A stretch of 64,000 bases of DNA from Gibbula magus. Lineage: Eukaryota; Mollusca; Gastropoda; Trochida; Trochidae. Location of the stretch: the NCBI GenBank assembly GCA_936450465.1, contig OW388303.1:7255193-7319192 (forward strand), in the 5' to 3' direction. This document shows positions 36,580-48,230 of this stretch, piece by piece (within the stretch, counting starts at the first letter, position 1; each line of letters starts with the position of its first letter). A program made the translations under genes and the position numbers. Below the pieces are notes generated by a model. It was not told the origin of the DNA. It did not search any database and saw only the letters and a program-made list of their open reading frames with translations.

Positions 36580-36960
36580 TTATGCTGGTGCGATGATATT
36601 CGTGCCATTAGCACGGAATAATACTCACGACCGTTGTCCATTGCCTGAAGTGTGTGCCAATTGCTTGAAATGCTCAACCCAGCCTTGCCTTTATTGTGAC
36701 ACAAGAAAACTATGCACGCATTACACAACACCACGGGAATAAGATACGAACAAGTTGAGACAAGTTCACGAATATGTTGCGCAATTAGCACGCGTGAAGA
36801 ACATTTGGTTATTTCTTTACGCATTGGTACGCACTCACAGTTAACGAATTATTCACTCCCCTTTGCGATGAAGATACGCATTGTTACGAATTAATGCGTG
36901 CCAATGCGGATTCGAAAATCGTGGAAGTGTAAACGCTGCTTGAATTTTTTTCCGAAGATA
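36580..36960. other. stretch without recognisable gene
   Basis: No supported gene, although frames in three registers are fairly open. Several copies of ACGCATT and GTGCCAAT-like words occur, without clear repeat structure. Confidence 0.4.
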
Positions 36961-37612
36961 TCAAATGTAAATGATGTTAATTGATTATCAGTAATAATTG
37001 ATTGATGAATGACAATTTCAACATATCCATTCACAGGTGACACATCCTCATCAAAACGATGGATTCAGTAACTTTCTTCAAATAAGGACAGAGGATAGGA
37101 TCTGAAACCATGAAGGGAGTAAAATTTAACCTCTGTGGGACGAGAACGGTGGTCCTGCAAAGTTTATTATTTTGTTTACATTAATTTGAAGGGAGTTTAT
37201 TAAGTGACATAACGATCAACGTATCTTTTTCACGTAAGGAAACTATGTGCAAAGCCCATTTAGAATATGTAGGTTTACTCGTGTTCATAATTTTTATAAC
37301 TAAAAAATATTTTCGAAAAAAATATTGAAAAGGAGCCTTTTTTACAGTTGCTCTAGAAGTCTTGTTGACAGAGGCAATGTATAACTCTCCCTCCTTCCAA
37401 GAGGTCAGAATTTAACAATGGTGCCAATAAACTTGCCTGTCAGATACCAAACTCCTCACAGTCGATCAGCCCTGGGGACGAGGTTGGTCAGTCACAGCGC
37501 TTATCTGATGTTCTTACTAATTAACGGTGACAGGCAGCAAATCCGGATATCATAACTTACATAAGACTCCGAAAATTCCATTTCTTACAGTCTCCTTTTT
37601 AATATTTAATAA
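36961..37612. repeat. 650-bp direct repeat, left copy (flank of the RNase H LINE)
   Basis: Begins TCAAATGTAAATGATGTTAA and ends TTTAATATTTAATAA, directly abutting the truncated LINE. The right copy at 39,425-40,083 is the same sequence with a handful of substitutions and two or three short indels (for example GATTGATGAATG against GATTGAAAGATGAATG). Confidence 0.93.
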
Positions 37613-39424
37613 TATTGCAACTCTGCCTCAATAAAATCCATCAATGGTCGTTGGAAAACGGCTTCAAATTTTCCAAAGCTAAAACATCTTGTGTGCATTT
37701 TTGCAATATGCGCAAAATGCACCCAGATCCAGAACTATTTCTGGATAAAACTCCAATCAAAGTCGTTCCTGAGGCCAAGTTTCTTGGCCTCACATTTGAT
37801 AGTAAATTATCATTTATCCCACACATTAAAAGCCTTAAAGCTAAATGCTTAAAGGCATTAGACCTTTTAAAGGTCGTATCAAACAATAAATGGGGTGGAG
37901 ATGAAGAAACTCTTCTTCATCTCTATCGATCACTCATCCGCTCCAAACTGGATTATGGATCCATAATATATGGATCTGCCCGCCCCTCATATATCAAAAT
38001 GCTAAATACAATCCACCACCAGGGTCTCAGGCTTTGTCTTGGGGCCTTCAGAACTTCACCTGTTGAAAGCCTTTACATTGAAGCTGATGAGCCATCTCTT
38101 GAAGATCGGCGCATCAAGCTAGCACTTCAATATATAACCAAATTAAAATCAAACCCTTCAAATCCTGCATACAACTGCGTATTCAATCCTGAATACCAGC
38201 AGTTGTATAACTCGAAATCCAAAGCAATTCCACCACTCGGTATCAGACTTCAACAACATGTTGAAGATTCTGATATCGACCTCTCAACAATAGCAGAGCA
38301 CGGTTTGCTTGCCACTCCGCCATGGCAGGTGGTCAGGCCTCATGTCAACCTCTCTTTATCTACTCATAAAAAATCTAATACAGAACAATTAATATTTCAA
38401 CAGGCATTTTTTGAACTACGTGATTTTTTCGCAGACTATAAACCAATTTACACTGACGGCTCTAAGGATGGATCCACAGTTGCAGCAGCAACTGTGACTC
38501 CTTCAACAACATATGCTTCAAGGCTGCATGATGGCAGCAGCATCTTTACTGCAGAAGCTAAGGCCATTCTTAAGGCCGTCCATCACATTAAAAACTCAAC
38601 CCCAAATAATTACATTATTTTTTCCGATTCACTTTCTTGCCTACAAGCAATTAAAAACTGTAAGAGTGATCATCCAATTATCAGGGATATTTTATTACTT
38701 CATAATTCTTGTCTCCAATGTGACATCGTCTTCTGCTGGCTGCCTAGCCATATGGGTATAAGAGGTAACAACAAAGCTGACTCAGCTGCTAAAACAGCAT
38801 TAAACCTCAAACATATTTCTCCTACCAAAGTTCCATATACGGATTCCAAACCTGCTATTTAATCTTACATTAAACAACGTTGGAAGTCCCAATGGGGCCA
38901 ACAACATCATAACAAACTTCACACTATTCAACCTCATTTAGGTTACAAATCTCTATCCTCTTTTACCCGGCAGGAAGCTTGTGTCCTACGACGATGTCGT
39001 ATTGGACACTCTCATCTTACACACTCATATCTTTTAAAGGGGGAAGATCCCCCGGTATGTATACCCTGTCAGTGCCCTCTCACAATCAAACACATTCTCT
39101 GTGAGTGTTGGGACACTGCACATATCAGGGAAACTTTTTATCCTTATATTTCAATCAATCAAGTTTTTACTCATTTCGGTGAGCATCGTGTTTTAGATTT
39201 TCTAAAGGCTATACACCTTATTGACAAATTGTAAATTTTAACTTTTCATTATCAGCTTTTATTCAACTTGTGATAATTTGCTGATGTTTTTGCCGCCTTC
39301 GTGCCGTGTTCCGTTTTTCAATTGCAATTTTCTTTTTTAAATTAGGCAAATAAATTAAATATCTCGCCGCTAATGGCTGCAATACTGCCGAAGCGGCGTT
39401 AAACAATAACTCACTCACTCACAC
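37613..39424 (+). mobile_element. 5'-truncated RNase H-bearing (I-clade-like) LINE
   Basis: Starts abruptly inside the RT domain, just after where the YADD box would be. It continues through thumb, RNase H and a C-terminal Cys/His motif to a stop at 39,232-39,234. The 3' UTR ends CGAAGCGGCGTTAAAC followed by AACTCACTCACTCAC. It is bounded on both sides by the 650-bp direct repeats. An RNase H domain places it with I-clade elements; the exact family (for example Nimb-like) is not established. Confidence 0.9.
37615..39234 (+). pseudogene. LINE ORF2 C-terminal part: RT thumb, RNase H, CCHC-like motif, with one nonsense codon
   Basis: Residues 1-250 are RT C-terminal and linker ('LDYGSIIYGSA', 'FLGLTFD'). 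Residues 276-395 are an RNase H domain with all four acidic residues: D281 (YTDGS), E314 (AEAKA), D338 (SDSL) and D389 (NNKADSAA). The frame meets a TAA at 38,860-38,862, but the same frame stays open for 123 more codons to 39,231. There it encodes 'CIPCQCP' and 'HILCECW', the Cys/His cluster expected at this end. The stop is therefore a disabling mutation and not the true terminus. The first codon is TTG, because the 5' part is missing. Confidence 0.9.
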
Positions 39425-40083
39425 TCAAATGTATATTATGTTAATTGATTATCAGTAATAATTGATTGAAAGATGAATGACAATTTCAACATATCCATTC
39501 ACAGGTGACACATCCTCATCAAAACGATGGATTCAGTAACTTTCTTCAAATAAGGACAGAGGATCGGATCTGAAACCATGAAGGGAGTAAAATTTAACCT
39601 CTGTGGGACGAGAACGGTGGTCCTGCAAAGTTTATTATTTTGTTTACATTAATTTGAAGTGAGATTATTAAGTGACATAACGAAATCAACGTATCTTTTT
39701 CACGTAAGGAAACTATGTGCAAAGCCCATTTAGAATATGTAGGTTTACTCGTGTTCATAATTTTTATAACTAAAAAATATTTTCGAAAAAAATATTGAAA
39801 AGGAGCCTTTTTTACAGTTGCTCTAGAAGTCTTGTTGACAGAGGCAATGTATAACTCTCCCTCCTTCCAAGAGGTCAGAATTTAACAATGGTGCCAATAA
39901 ACTTGCCTGTCAGATACCAAACTCCTCACAGTCGATCAGCCCTGGGGACGAGGTTGGTCAGTCACAGCGCTTATCTGATGTTCTTACTAATTGACGGTGA
40001 CAGGCAGCAAATCCGGATATCATAACTTACATAAGACTCTGAAAATTCCATTTCTTACAGTCTCCTTTTTAATATTTAATAAA
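39425..40083. repeat. 650-bp direct repeat, right copy
   Basis: Near-identical to 36,961-37,612. Beyond 40,083 the sequence runs on into an AT-rich end (to about 40,150) with CTTTTTTCAGAGTCTGAGAG, which matches the element at 22,128-22,315 in reverse. The duplicated segment thus belongs to a pre-existing repeat. Confidence 0.93.
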
Positions 40084-40190
40084 ATGGGAATATTTTCAAA
40101 ATAAATACTTTTCAAATACTTTTTTCAGAGTCTGAGAGTAAGACTATCGTGTTCATTGAGTCGTCCCTAAAATCAAAAGACTCTAAACAG

Positions 40191-41036
40191 CCTTAAAGGT
40201 ACATCCATTGTGTTGTTTGGAGTAACGTGTGCTAAATGTTATAATTTGTGTTATTTTAATAAGTACTGACTGTTGCCGAAAATTGCCATTTTGATCTTAG
40301 TCGACTCATTATATGAACGATATAAAGGTAAAAGTATCGATTTCTGATCGAAAACCGCGCGTCAATTAGTCAAACGTTATTTTGGAAACTTATTTACAAC
40401 AGACTAAAAGAGAACTTTAAGTTGATGATAGGTCTTATAACTACTGTGCATGTATATGGAACGTGTATAGTTTCGGTTTCTGCACTAGTATAATGATGTT
40501 GCTCGATTTTAATTGGAAACTAGTAATGAACAAAGAAATCAACTGACATCGTCATTACAGCGCATTGTAGTTCCAGCATGTATTCCAATCGATCTGAAAC
40601 TTTTGCTTGAGGGAAGTGCAGACCTATCAGAATGTCAAAATAGACAATTATTCATTTCAGTACATACTTATACTAGTTATACTGTTATATTAGTGAAACA
40701 AAACGATTTGTTTAACATTATTATGTCATTCTGTTTCTCTTTATATCTTCTTAGTACTCTGCTCTTGTTCACTTTCTGTCGTCATGCTTGTATATATGTA
40801 AATCAATCTTGTACATGATAAGGAGAGGGTATTTTAAGTTGGATAACTTGTTCCCAATCCTTTTCCTTGAGAATAAAATATGTTTAAACTAACTAGTAAT
40901 TATTATATATTTGGCAATTGGGGATGAATATGCAAGTTGAGTGAAATTATTTGAACTTATATCAGCACATACCGTATGTTGGCATGTTTTAAAGCCAAAT
41001 AAAATCTTATGAAACACAATGGATGTACCTTTAAGG
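40191..41036. mobile_element. 846-bp element with short terminal inverted repeats, copy 1
   Basis: The left end CCTTAAAGGTACATCCATTG (40,191) is the reverse complement of the right end, CAATGGATGTACCTTTAAGG (41,017-41,036). The interior is AT-rich without a transposase; a 101-codon frame at 40,513-40,818 has no recognisable domain. A related copy starts near 63,076. Confidence 0.85.
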
Positions 41037-41039
41037 ATA

Positions 41040-41770
41040 ATACATTTCTAGAAATGTAATTGTTTCTATGAGTAGAAAGTTACATGTTCATACGACCATC
41101 TACACTACTAGGAGACGCGCAGAGTTGATTAACAAGCTTTTAGTGATTATTTTTAAATTATTATACAAATAATTTCTGTATTTTACACATTGTCATTTTC
41201 ATTTTAAAGTATATATGTTATAACTGGAAACCATAGTGCGTTATTCTGTGGATACAGGATATAGGGCAGAAACAGTTCTTGTCTGCATGTTGCATTGAAA
41301 GTTGCATACTTGATGTTTGGTAAGTGTAGGCCATTTTTTCAATAACATACATGACCATTTTTTTTACAGAATATAAGTATTTGTAAAAGTTATTGAATTC
41401 TAAATAAAAACAAATAAACATTGTGTTATCGTATTTTATACGAAAATGTCCCATGTAAAACAGTCATAGAAAGAAGTCACGACAAGAAAGTCACAGGAAA
41501 AAAGACGTCACGATTATTTTCTCAAAAAATCCATAAAACACCTACTGTACTTTATTAATGTTCACAGATAATTCATGTCATTCAATTGGCGTGAAGTTTT
41601 ATATACATGAAAACAGATTCAATCATTCATGAACTCCTACAATGGAAACTTCTTAGATTTTACACATATCACAGTATTCTACTGTAGAGTTAAAGTGATT
41701 TGAATTAATTAATCCATAAATACAAAATCATATATGATCATGATCATGTACATGGCGAAAATGTCTATAA
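41040..41770. other. stretch without recognisable gene
   Basis: AT-rich; a 78-codon minus frame (41,218-41,454) has no supporting signal. It lies upstream of the CCDC149-like gene, separated from it by a SINE. Confidence 0.4.
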
Positions 41771-41775
41771 CTATA

Positions 41776-42032
41776 CCGCCCTGGGCACGGCAAACTTTGT
41801 CTGCAGTAGAGAACTGTTCTACACGCAGTAAGGTTTGGGTGCAATGCTACACTGAATATCAACGTTGTTCCACCAATGGTTCGCTAGTTCCAGCCGATGC
41901 TCGCAGGTTTCACCGCAATGCATAGGCACATGGTGTTGCGGGCTTTCTCCCTGCCATAATACTAGCAGCCGCGATATAAGTGAAATACTCTTGAAAGCGG
42001 CGTAAAACCCCAACTCACTCACTCACTCACTC
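41776..42032 (+). mobile_element. 5'-truncated (CTCA)n-tail SINE
   Basis: The body from GGGCACGGCAAACTTTGTCT to GAAAGCGGCGTAAAACCCCA, followed by (ACTC)n, matches the complete SINE at 59,189-59,496. Only the last bases of the tRNA head (CCGCCCTGGGCACGG) remain. It ends about 220 bp before the CCDC149 ATG, so it may lie in or near the promoter. Confidence 0.9.
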
Positions 42033-42137
42033 TAATAACTATAAACCACTGGATTCGATCCTGAAACTGAAAGTCTTTGTGTTTTTAGAAACAAACGTGA
42101 TAAAATTAGAGTAGCCTCCCTTTATCAAGCTGTCAAG

Positions 42138-42194
42138 ATGGCTGACTCAGAGGACGACAACAAGCCTTCTTGTACACATCTTGTGCCGAGTTAA
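42138..42194 (+). other. upstream ORF, 18 codons, before the CCDC149-like start
   Basis: ATGGCTGACTCAGAGG opens a frame ending at TAA 42,192-42,194, 60 bp before the main ATG at 42,254. If the leader is transcribed unspliced it would be a translated upstream ORF. Alternatively the CTTCCGTTTAG at 42,203-42,213 is an acceptor and this ATG is in another exon. Confidence 0.4.
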
Positions 42195-42253
42195 TGTTTT
42201 GTCTTCCGTTTAGTAACGATGATGTAAGGCCACATGTACTTAATTATCCGAAA

Positions 42254-42310
42254 ATGTCGGATTATGACCACAAAGAGCTGGTTACCAAATATGAGCTCCT
42301 GGCAAACGAT
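42254..42310 (+). CDS. CCDC149: CCDC149-like coiled-coil protein, exon 1 (start)
   Basis: ATG at 42,254 (AAAATG context) encodes 19 residues and ends at a consensus donor GAT|GTAAGT, phase 0. The predicted protein joins exons 2-9 listed below. The assembled product matches my knowledge of vertebrate CCDC149, including 'RRKLESK', 'HEREDLV'-like, 'DVDALxxEN', 'YLQERLKQ' and 'PATPQS' blocks. CCDC149 is a conserved coiled-coil protein of poorly known function. Nearly every exon here is rich in heptad-like Leu, Glu and Lys. The gene spans more than 18 kb and its 3' end is outside the window. The choice of this ATG rests on the downstream match and phase. Confidence 0.75.
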
Positions 42311-42541
42311 GTAAGTATGGTCCCGGTCACTGCGAACAAATATAATTGTCCTGTTTTCGATCACGTCGATATAGACTAGTTATATTGGTTAATCAATTTT
42401 ATCATGTAGTTCATCTTTTAGTAATCAATACATCGAGGTATATTGTAATGATTTCACATGTTTTGTCTAACAATGTCTGACTTAAGGTTATAGGAGTCTC
42501 GACTATTCTCTTCAGGTTGGGGAAACCTAGCTGCAGAACTG

Positions 42542-42760
42542 TACTGGCTTGCGACCAATTATCGCCGCATACCAATTATCACCAACACATAGCTACAGCG
42601 CTTGCGCAGACAACTTTATCCTTTGGTTCCCTATTATTACACACATTAAGATGTCACCAAACTGATAACCAACAAAAGTTCAATTCAACTTAAGTATTTA
42701 GCTAGGTAGCTATGTGTTGGCGATAATTGGTATGCGGCGATAATTGGTCGCCAGCCAGTA
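42542..42760. mobile_element. 219-bp fold-back element in CCDC149 intron 1
   Basis: About 54 nt at each end are inverted repeats (TACTGGCTTGCGACCAATTA on the left, its near-complement at 42,741-42,760). Each arm itself contains two CCAATTATCGCC-like words. Confidence 0.88.
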
Positions 42761-43142
42761 GCTATATAACGTCTTCCCCCAGTATCATCGTGTTTAAAAA
42801 GGCGACATCAGGGTGTCAAAGAGCCTATTTTGGCGAAGCAACTGCAGCTAGGGGAAACCCTGAAAATATTGCCACCATAATGAATGATCATCGAAAAAAG
42901 TGATATCAAACTTCCGCAAAGATTGTGGCAGCATTCTCGGCCTCAATACTGTGTATGCGAAACATACTAATTTTTTAATTGCCATCAAAATATGTTAATT
43001 AATCGACTTGTAGAAGTTCCAGTTTTGAGACGGTCAGGGGATAAAGAGTCAATGCTGCATGTCTTGTAAGTTTTGGATAGTTATGGGTGTTAATATTTGT
43101 TATTTCACTTTTGAACATTTTAAAAATGTACCGTCATAGGCG

Positions 43143-43396
43143 CCATACCCTAAATATATTTATATATAAGTATTATAGTTACCTACCTATAAAGAAGGTA
43201 TGACACTGTCCGCCATCTTGAATCTTGCCATAGACGATAAATGGTTAAACTGGTTTGCTTGCTCAAATACACTTTGTGATCTTTGTGACTGATCCAAGTT
43301 TACATTTCCATTCCTATGGCAAGATTCAAGATGGTGGACAGTGTCCTACCTTCTTTATATGAAGTAGGTATACATAAGTGTATATTTAGGGTCTGG
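43143..43396. mobile_element. 254-bp fold-back element in CCDC149 intron 1
   Basis: Left CCATACCCTAAATATA and AAGAAGGTATGACACTGTCC, mirrored on the right by GGACAGTGTCCTACCTTCTT and TATATTTAGGGTCTGG. The inner ends (CATCTTGAATCTTGCCATAG and complement) extend the stem to about 85 nt. Confidence 0.88.
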
Positions 43397-43399
43397 CAT

Positions 43400-44840
43400 C
43401 TGTCTGACCGTGTTAATGTTTATTGCCTCCAAAATCAATAATTCAAGTGTTTCAAGTCAAAACTTGCATATAATCGCAGAGTGCTAATTGGAGCATTTAA
43501 TAGGCACTCTCTAAATACTCAGAAAATGGCATATGCGAATCATCCGGGCAATATGTCAATCGACGTATGGCTGTATTCTTAGATCGGACTGTTGAATGAT
43601 AATTCAACGTATTACACATCAATTTCAGGGTTTTCCAGACCTGCTTATAGACATTTTTTTCTATTCCAGACTGTTTTAACCCTGTTCTTTGACTTAATTA
43701 ATAAAGAAAAGCACATATTTATTAATTATTATTATTTATATAAACCGTAAATATTCTCTTTCAGCGAGCAATAAATTTTAAATTGAAAGCAGTTCAGGAG
43801 TCGGTGTCAATGTTTCGTTTTCTGGGACCTAATGAAATCTGAAGGAGAACAATAATACAAAATGATTACTTACTAACTCTTTAAGTACAATCGATATCTT
43901 ATTATTTCCAGCCAAAGTTTGCAGGTTTCATTGCAATGCACAGTCACAATGCTATTGGACTTTCTCTGTGTGATGTTATGTGTTGCCACATGTACAATAC
44001 TCTCAACTTTATATAATTAATACTTATAATGATTTTTATACTTGTAATAGTTAATTTGTATAGTGCAATTTAATTGCATTAGCATGCTGAAAATGCACAA
44101 TATGTGTTGTAATCCTGAAGGAATTTACTAAATGCTTTGAGTGACAACTTTGAAATAATAAAACAATTTTATCAACAAAGCAACAAATTATTTATCATTA
44201 GACTGAAAACAAATTGACTTTTTATACCATAACATGACAAAGTTGTCCACACTTGGGATTTGAATCAGAATGGCTCGATAATTCATTGTTTTTATTGTTT
44301 AATGAATGTAGGCTGCTTTTTGTCAACGTTTCAAATCTGAAGTTACCAAAGTATTATCCTAAGTAATGTAATTTAAATTGTCTTCCCTCAGATTTCAATT
44401 TCAACAAAAAAATATCCTGATTAAACATTGAGTATATTATCTTTCTTGTACAACTTTTCTTTTCATATATATCAATCGCTAGAGAAATCTTTTGTCTGCA
44501 ACATGAAATAATGTTCACATTAATTACCAATTCAATGTTATTTAGTTTGAAAGACAACAAAACTCTGGATTAGCATGCCAATGAATGTGATCGTTATTAG
44601 ACATGTTGCATTCTTTATTCTTTCTTCTTTGTTCCGTTTAAGTAATGTATGATGTAGAACACAATAACAAGGGTTTTAGAGACTGTAAGACTGTATGCTT
44701 GTCAATTGCAGAGTCGCTAAGACAACATGCAGTGGCAGCTACTTCCTCTCAACTACGTTCGTTCAGCAGGTTTCTCTTGTCACCCGTTACTGATTTTGAT
44801 GTTAGTTATATTGTAAAAATATAAATTATTGGCATTTTAC
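43400..44840. other. intron 1 sequence without recognisable feature
   Basis: AT-rich intronic DNA. A short match to the (CTCA)n-tail SINE body (GTTTGCAGGTTTCATTGCAA, near 43,917-43,936) marks an old fragment. Nothing else was recognised. Confidence 0.5.
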
Positions 44841-44842
44841 CT

Positions 44843-45290
44843 GTTAAAGGGAGAGTTCTGTCACCATCTTGGATTTGTTTGCATTACATGAAATGAAAAC
44901 ACGTTATATTGTGCCTTATTTTGCAACTTTTTAATAACTAAAGACATACACTGATAGTGTATTCACATAGTAACACATAACATGTCATAAAAGTAATAAA
45001 CACTTTGCTGTTATGCTGAAATGAAGTTTTCCCCACTCTCAGCGCCGATGAATGGCCTCAGTTCTTATTGTTTGTTTTTTTCAACAAATGTGCGCTTGTG
45101 TTTATCAGGTTGTGAAACATAAAGTCATCAAAATATTGCCTTCATTACTATCTTTCAATTTGACTGTGTTTTAATCATTTATTAATAACATACATGTGTA
45201 AACAGGAATATCCTCTCGAATTTCGTTTCCACAAAAAATACCCCGATAGAATCCTTCTTCTAACTTAAGGAGAGATAGTACCCAGAAATC
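44843..45290 (+). mobile_element. AT-rich repeat element, copy 1 (intron 1)
   Basis: Contains TCTTATTGTTTGTTTT, CATAAAGTCATCAAAAT, GTGTAAACAGGAATATCCTC and CGTTTCCACAAA in order. The same series occurs reversed at 46,550-46,735 and, more diverged, at 58,040-58,255. The outer ends (TTAAAGGGAGAGTTCTGT and CTTAAGGAGAG) may be terminal repeats. Confidence 0.7.
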
Positions 45291-46549
45291 CATTTGCATA
45301 TGGTAACATTTTGCATAACAATTTATTGCTCAAAGTAAACATTACATTGTTTGGAGTATAGGTTATTTTAAGACATGCCGCATAACATTACTGTCACCTA
45401 AATTCATGGTTAATGCACTCTCAGATTGTTAGGACGTCAAAGTTCCCCTTGAAGTCATCAGAACTGCTGTGCCTCAGGGTACATTTATGTATCTAAGTTT
45501 ATGAAAGTTAATTGCAGCCTATGACACACTTTCCGGTATATTTATATAGTTTCCTTGATTATGATCTTCAAGCAAAATGCCTAGTTGGCAAAAACAGCTA
45601 TTTCAATACTACCGGTAGTATCTGTATGAACTTATCTACATAACTGAATCACGTGTTAAATAGAAAAAACGTCCCAAATAAAACTAGTGTATTATCATTT
45701 CCACAAGTACAACACTCATAGACTTTGTTTCTCTTTTGTTTGTTTTTTTACAGTATGAGAGTCGACCACAATGCTTTGCACTTGAAAATAATAGACTTAT
45801 TTAGGCTGGAAAACATCTTTACTAATTATTATGATTTCTCCACTTAATTGGGATAGAACTATTCTGGGAAAAATTATGTATATCTTATAATGAAATATTT
45901 TTGGAAATGTTCCTATATTTTATTAACACCCTTATTGGCTATTAAAGCAGTGAAAGGAAGTCCTGAGTGCAACAAACAATGTTTGCTGAGTATCTTAACA
46001 AATTCTAACCAAAATATGAACATTCATGATTTTGCTCATGTCAGTTATAAGCCAGCATGTAAAATAAGTTAAAAGATTTAGTAGCCTAAAAGTGTAATTT
46101 TATTAATTTGCTTTGAAAAATAAAAAACACAATCATTTTATACATGCCAGGCCTTGAAAAACATACCACTGCTCTCGGACTGTTTCAAAGGTTTGATAGG
46201 AATTGATGCATTAAAATCAATTTAATCTCATTTGTTGTTGTCCCGGCCTTCACCAACAGATATTTGATTGATTATTTTCAAATTAATCCTTAATGTACCT
46301 ACAGCTGACGCACATATTTCACTGTTAAATCAATATATTTGCTTGTCTTGTCTGTCAACACATCTGCTCCCTTGTATAAATTAACATAAAGTTTTGGATG
46401 TTTGTAATCTTGATTTTTCAATCCAGTGTTATTAAACTTTGCAAAAAGTAGCTGCCAGTAGTAAAAAAAATAAGTGATGGAATCACAAGAATGGAATTTA
46501 TAACATCTTCTTTATTATAAACAGACATGATGCTAAAGTTATATGTTAA

Positions 46550-46735
46550 AGAGAGGGTTCTGTATATTTTGTGGAAACGAAAATCGAGAGGATAGTCCTG
46601 TTTACACATATGTGTTATTAATACATGTGGCATAGTCTACTCTTAAGATAACATTTTGATGACTTTATATTTGACAATTTGATAAAGACGAGAGCACATT
46701 CGTTGAAAAATAAAAACAATAAGAAGTGTAGCTTT
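46550..46735 (-). mobile_element. AT-rich repeat element, copy 2, inverted
   Basis: The reverse complement matches 45,060-45,265: TTAAAGAGAGGGTTCTGTAT at the left, then TTGTGGAAACGAAAATCGAG, AGTCCTGTTTACACATATG and TTTTGATGACTTTATAT. Confidence 0.75.
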
Positions 46736-46789
46736 TCATCAGCGCTGTGAAAAGCCTTGATACGACACAACAAGACATTGTTGACTAGT

Positions 46790-48230
46790 TTAAAGGGGAA
46801 GTTGCACGTTTTTTCGCTCAAATACGTCGAAAATTTTAGAAAAATAATTTCACCAATAGTAAAACACTCATTTCTCTTCAGAAAATCAAGTTAAAAATGA
46901 GTGTACATGGTTTAGTAAATCCACTTGAATCGTTTTTGCCTTTCGAAATAATAAAATGTGTTCATAATAAAATGGCCGCCATGCAAGTTTTGCTTTAAAC
47001 GCAACACTGTTATATTACCACTACGGATAATTGGTTTGTGTAATAAGATGTTTACCCGCTAAAATAAATTTAAATGACTATCATTATAAATAGGAAATTT
47101 AATGATATATTATATGTTACTTTGTGAGTAATCTATCAATACGCAAGTTTTATTATTTACACAAATTAAACTTAGAGAGTATAAGCTTACTTCTTCAGAT
47201 GGATTATTGGAAGTATTGGACAGTTGAGGATGATAAATTTTAATAAGGATTAATTCAGTAATATTTTCTGCCATCTTTGTTTTACATGTTCACTCATCAT
47301 TATCATATGAACATATACTAAGTACAAAAACTAAAATTATGATCTTATAAACAATTTGGTGACTAAAATCATATGAATGTCAAATGTTTAAGTTACTGCA
47401 TTGTTTCTATATATTTGATTTGTAAAATGCCATCAAATTGTCAACTGAATGTGCCACTTTATATTGATATGTAAACATAAATGTATATGCTCTTCAGTAA
47501 ATGTAAAAGACCTGATATATGTAGACTAAGGATAAGACTGAAATGAATTTTACACAAGAGATATTTCCAAATTGGAATTTTACCAAATACATCACTTTAA
47601 AAAGTCATCTTTGAAAGTCTTTGAGTTTTCTAGCTAAATATTAATACATTTATTTTGATTTCAATATCATATTCTCTCTTGGCAGCAGTTTTTCATTTAA
47701 AATTCACATTACCAGTTCAAGTTTACCTGTATTTGCAATATAACACGAAGCATAAAATCAATTTCTCTGTCTTAATTTTGAATTTGATCATATTGAAATA
47801 TGATAAAAAATATGACAACATTATTAGCACATATCAAGGACAAAACTCACATTCATGTTACCGTCGGCAGGACAAGAAGCAAGAGTCTTAGTGCAATATC
47901 CAATAAACCGGCCACAGATTTATGAAATATGTGACCTTCGGTGGCGGCGTAAAAACTGTGACGCACGCCAACATGCGTTGAGAGCTAAGCAATGTTATAA
48001 ACAGGAGAACAGCTTGTACACGCTGTTCATGAAATGATTGACAATTCCAATATCATTATATTGATGGCCATTTTGTTCCTTATAATAAGAAGACGACGAA
48101 ACAGATGTTTCATTGAGTGATTGCTGAAAGGAGAGTTACATGCATAACAAAGTTTGAGAACATTTTTGAAATACCATGAAGGCAACGATACAGAGAAGAG
48201 CTGTTGACAAATCAAACCTGTGATTGATAC
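46790..48230. other. intron 1 sequence without recognisable gene
   Basis: AT-rich. It starts with a repeat-like segment (TTTAAAGGGGAAGTTGCACG) whose other end was not found. Short frames here have no recognisable motif. Confidence 0.4.

Noticed and set aside
35950..36621. 223-codon frame in the fold-back element
   Set aside because: Translation of TATCGCTTTGTCG-type repeats, with comparable frames in other registers on both strands.
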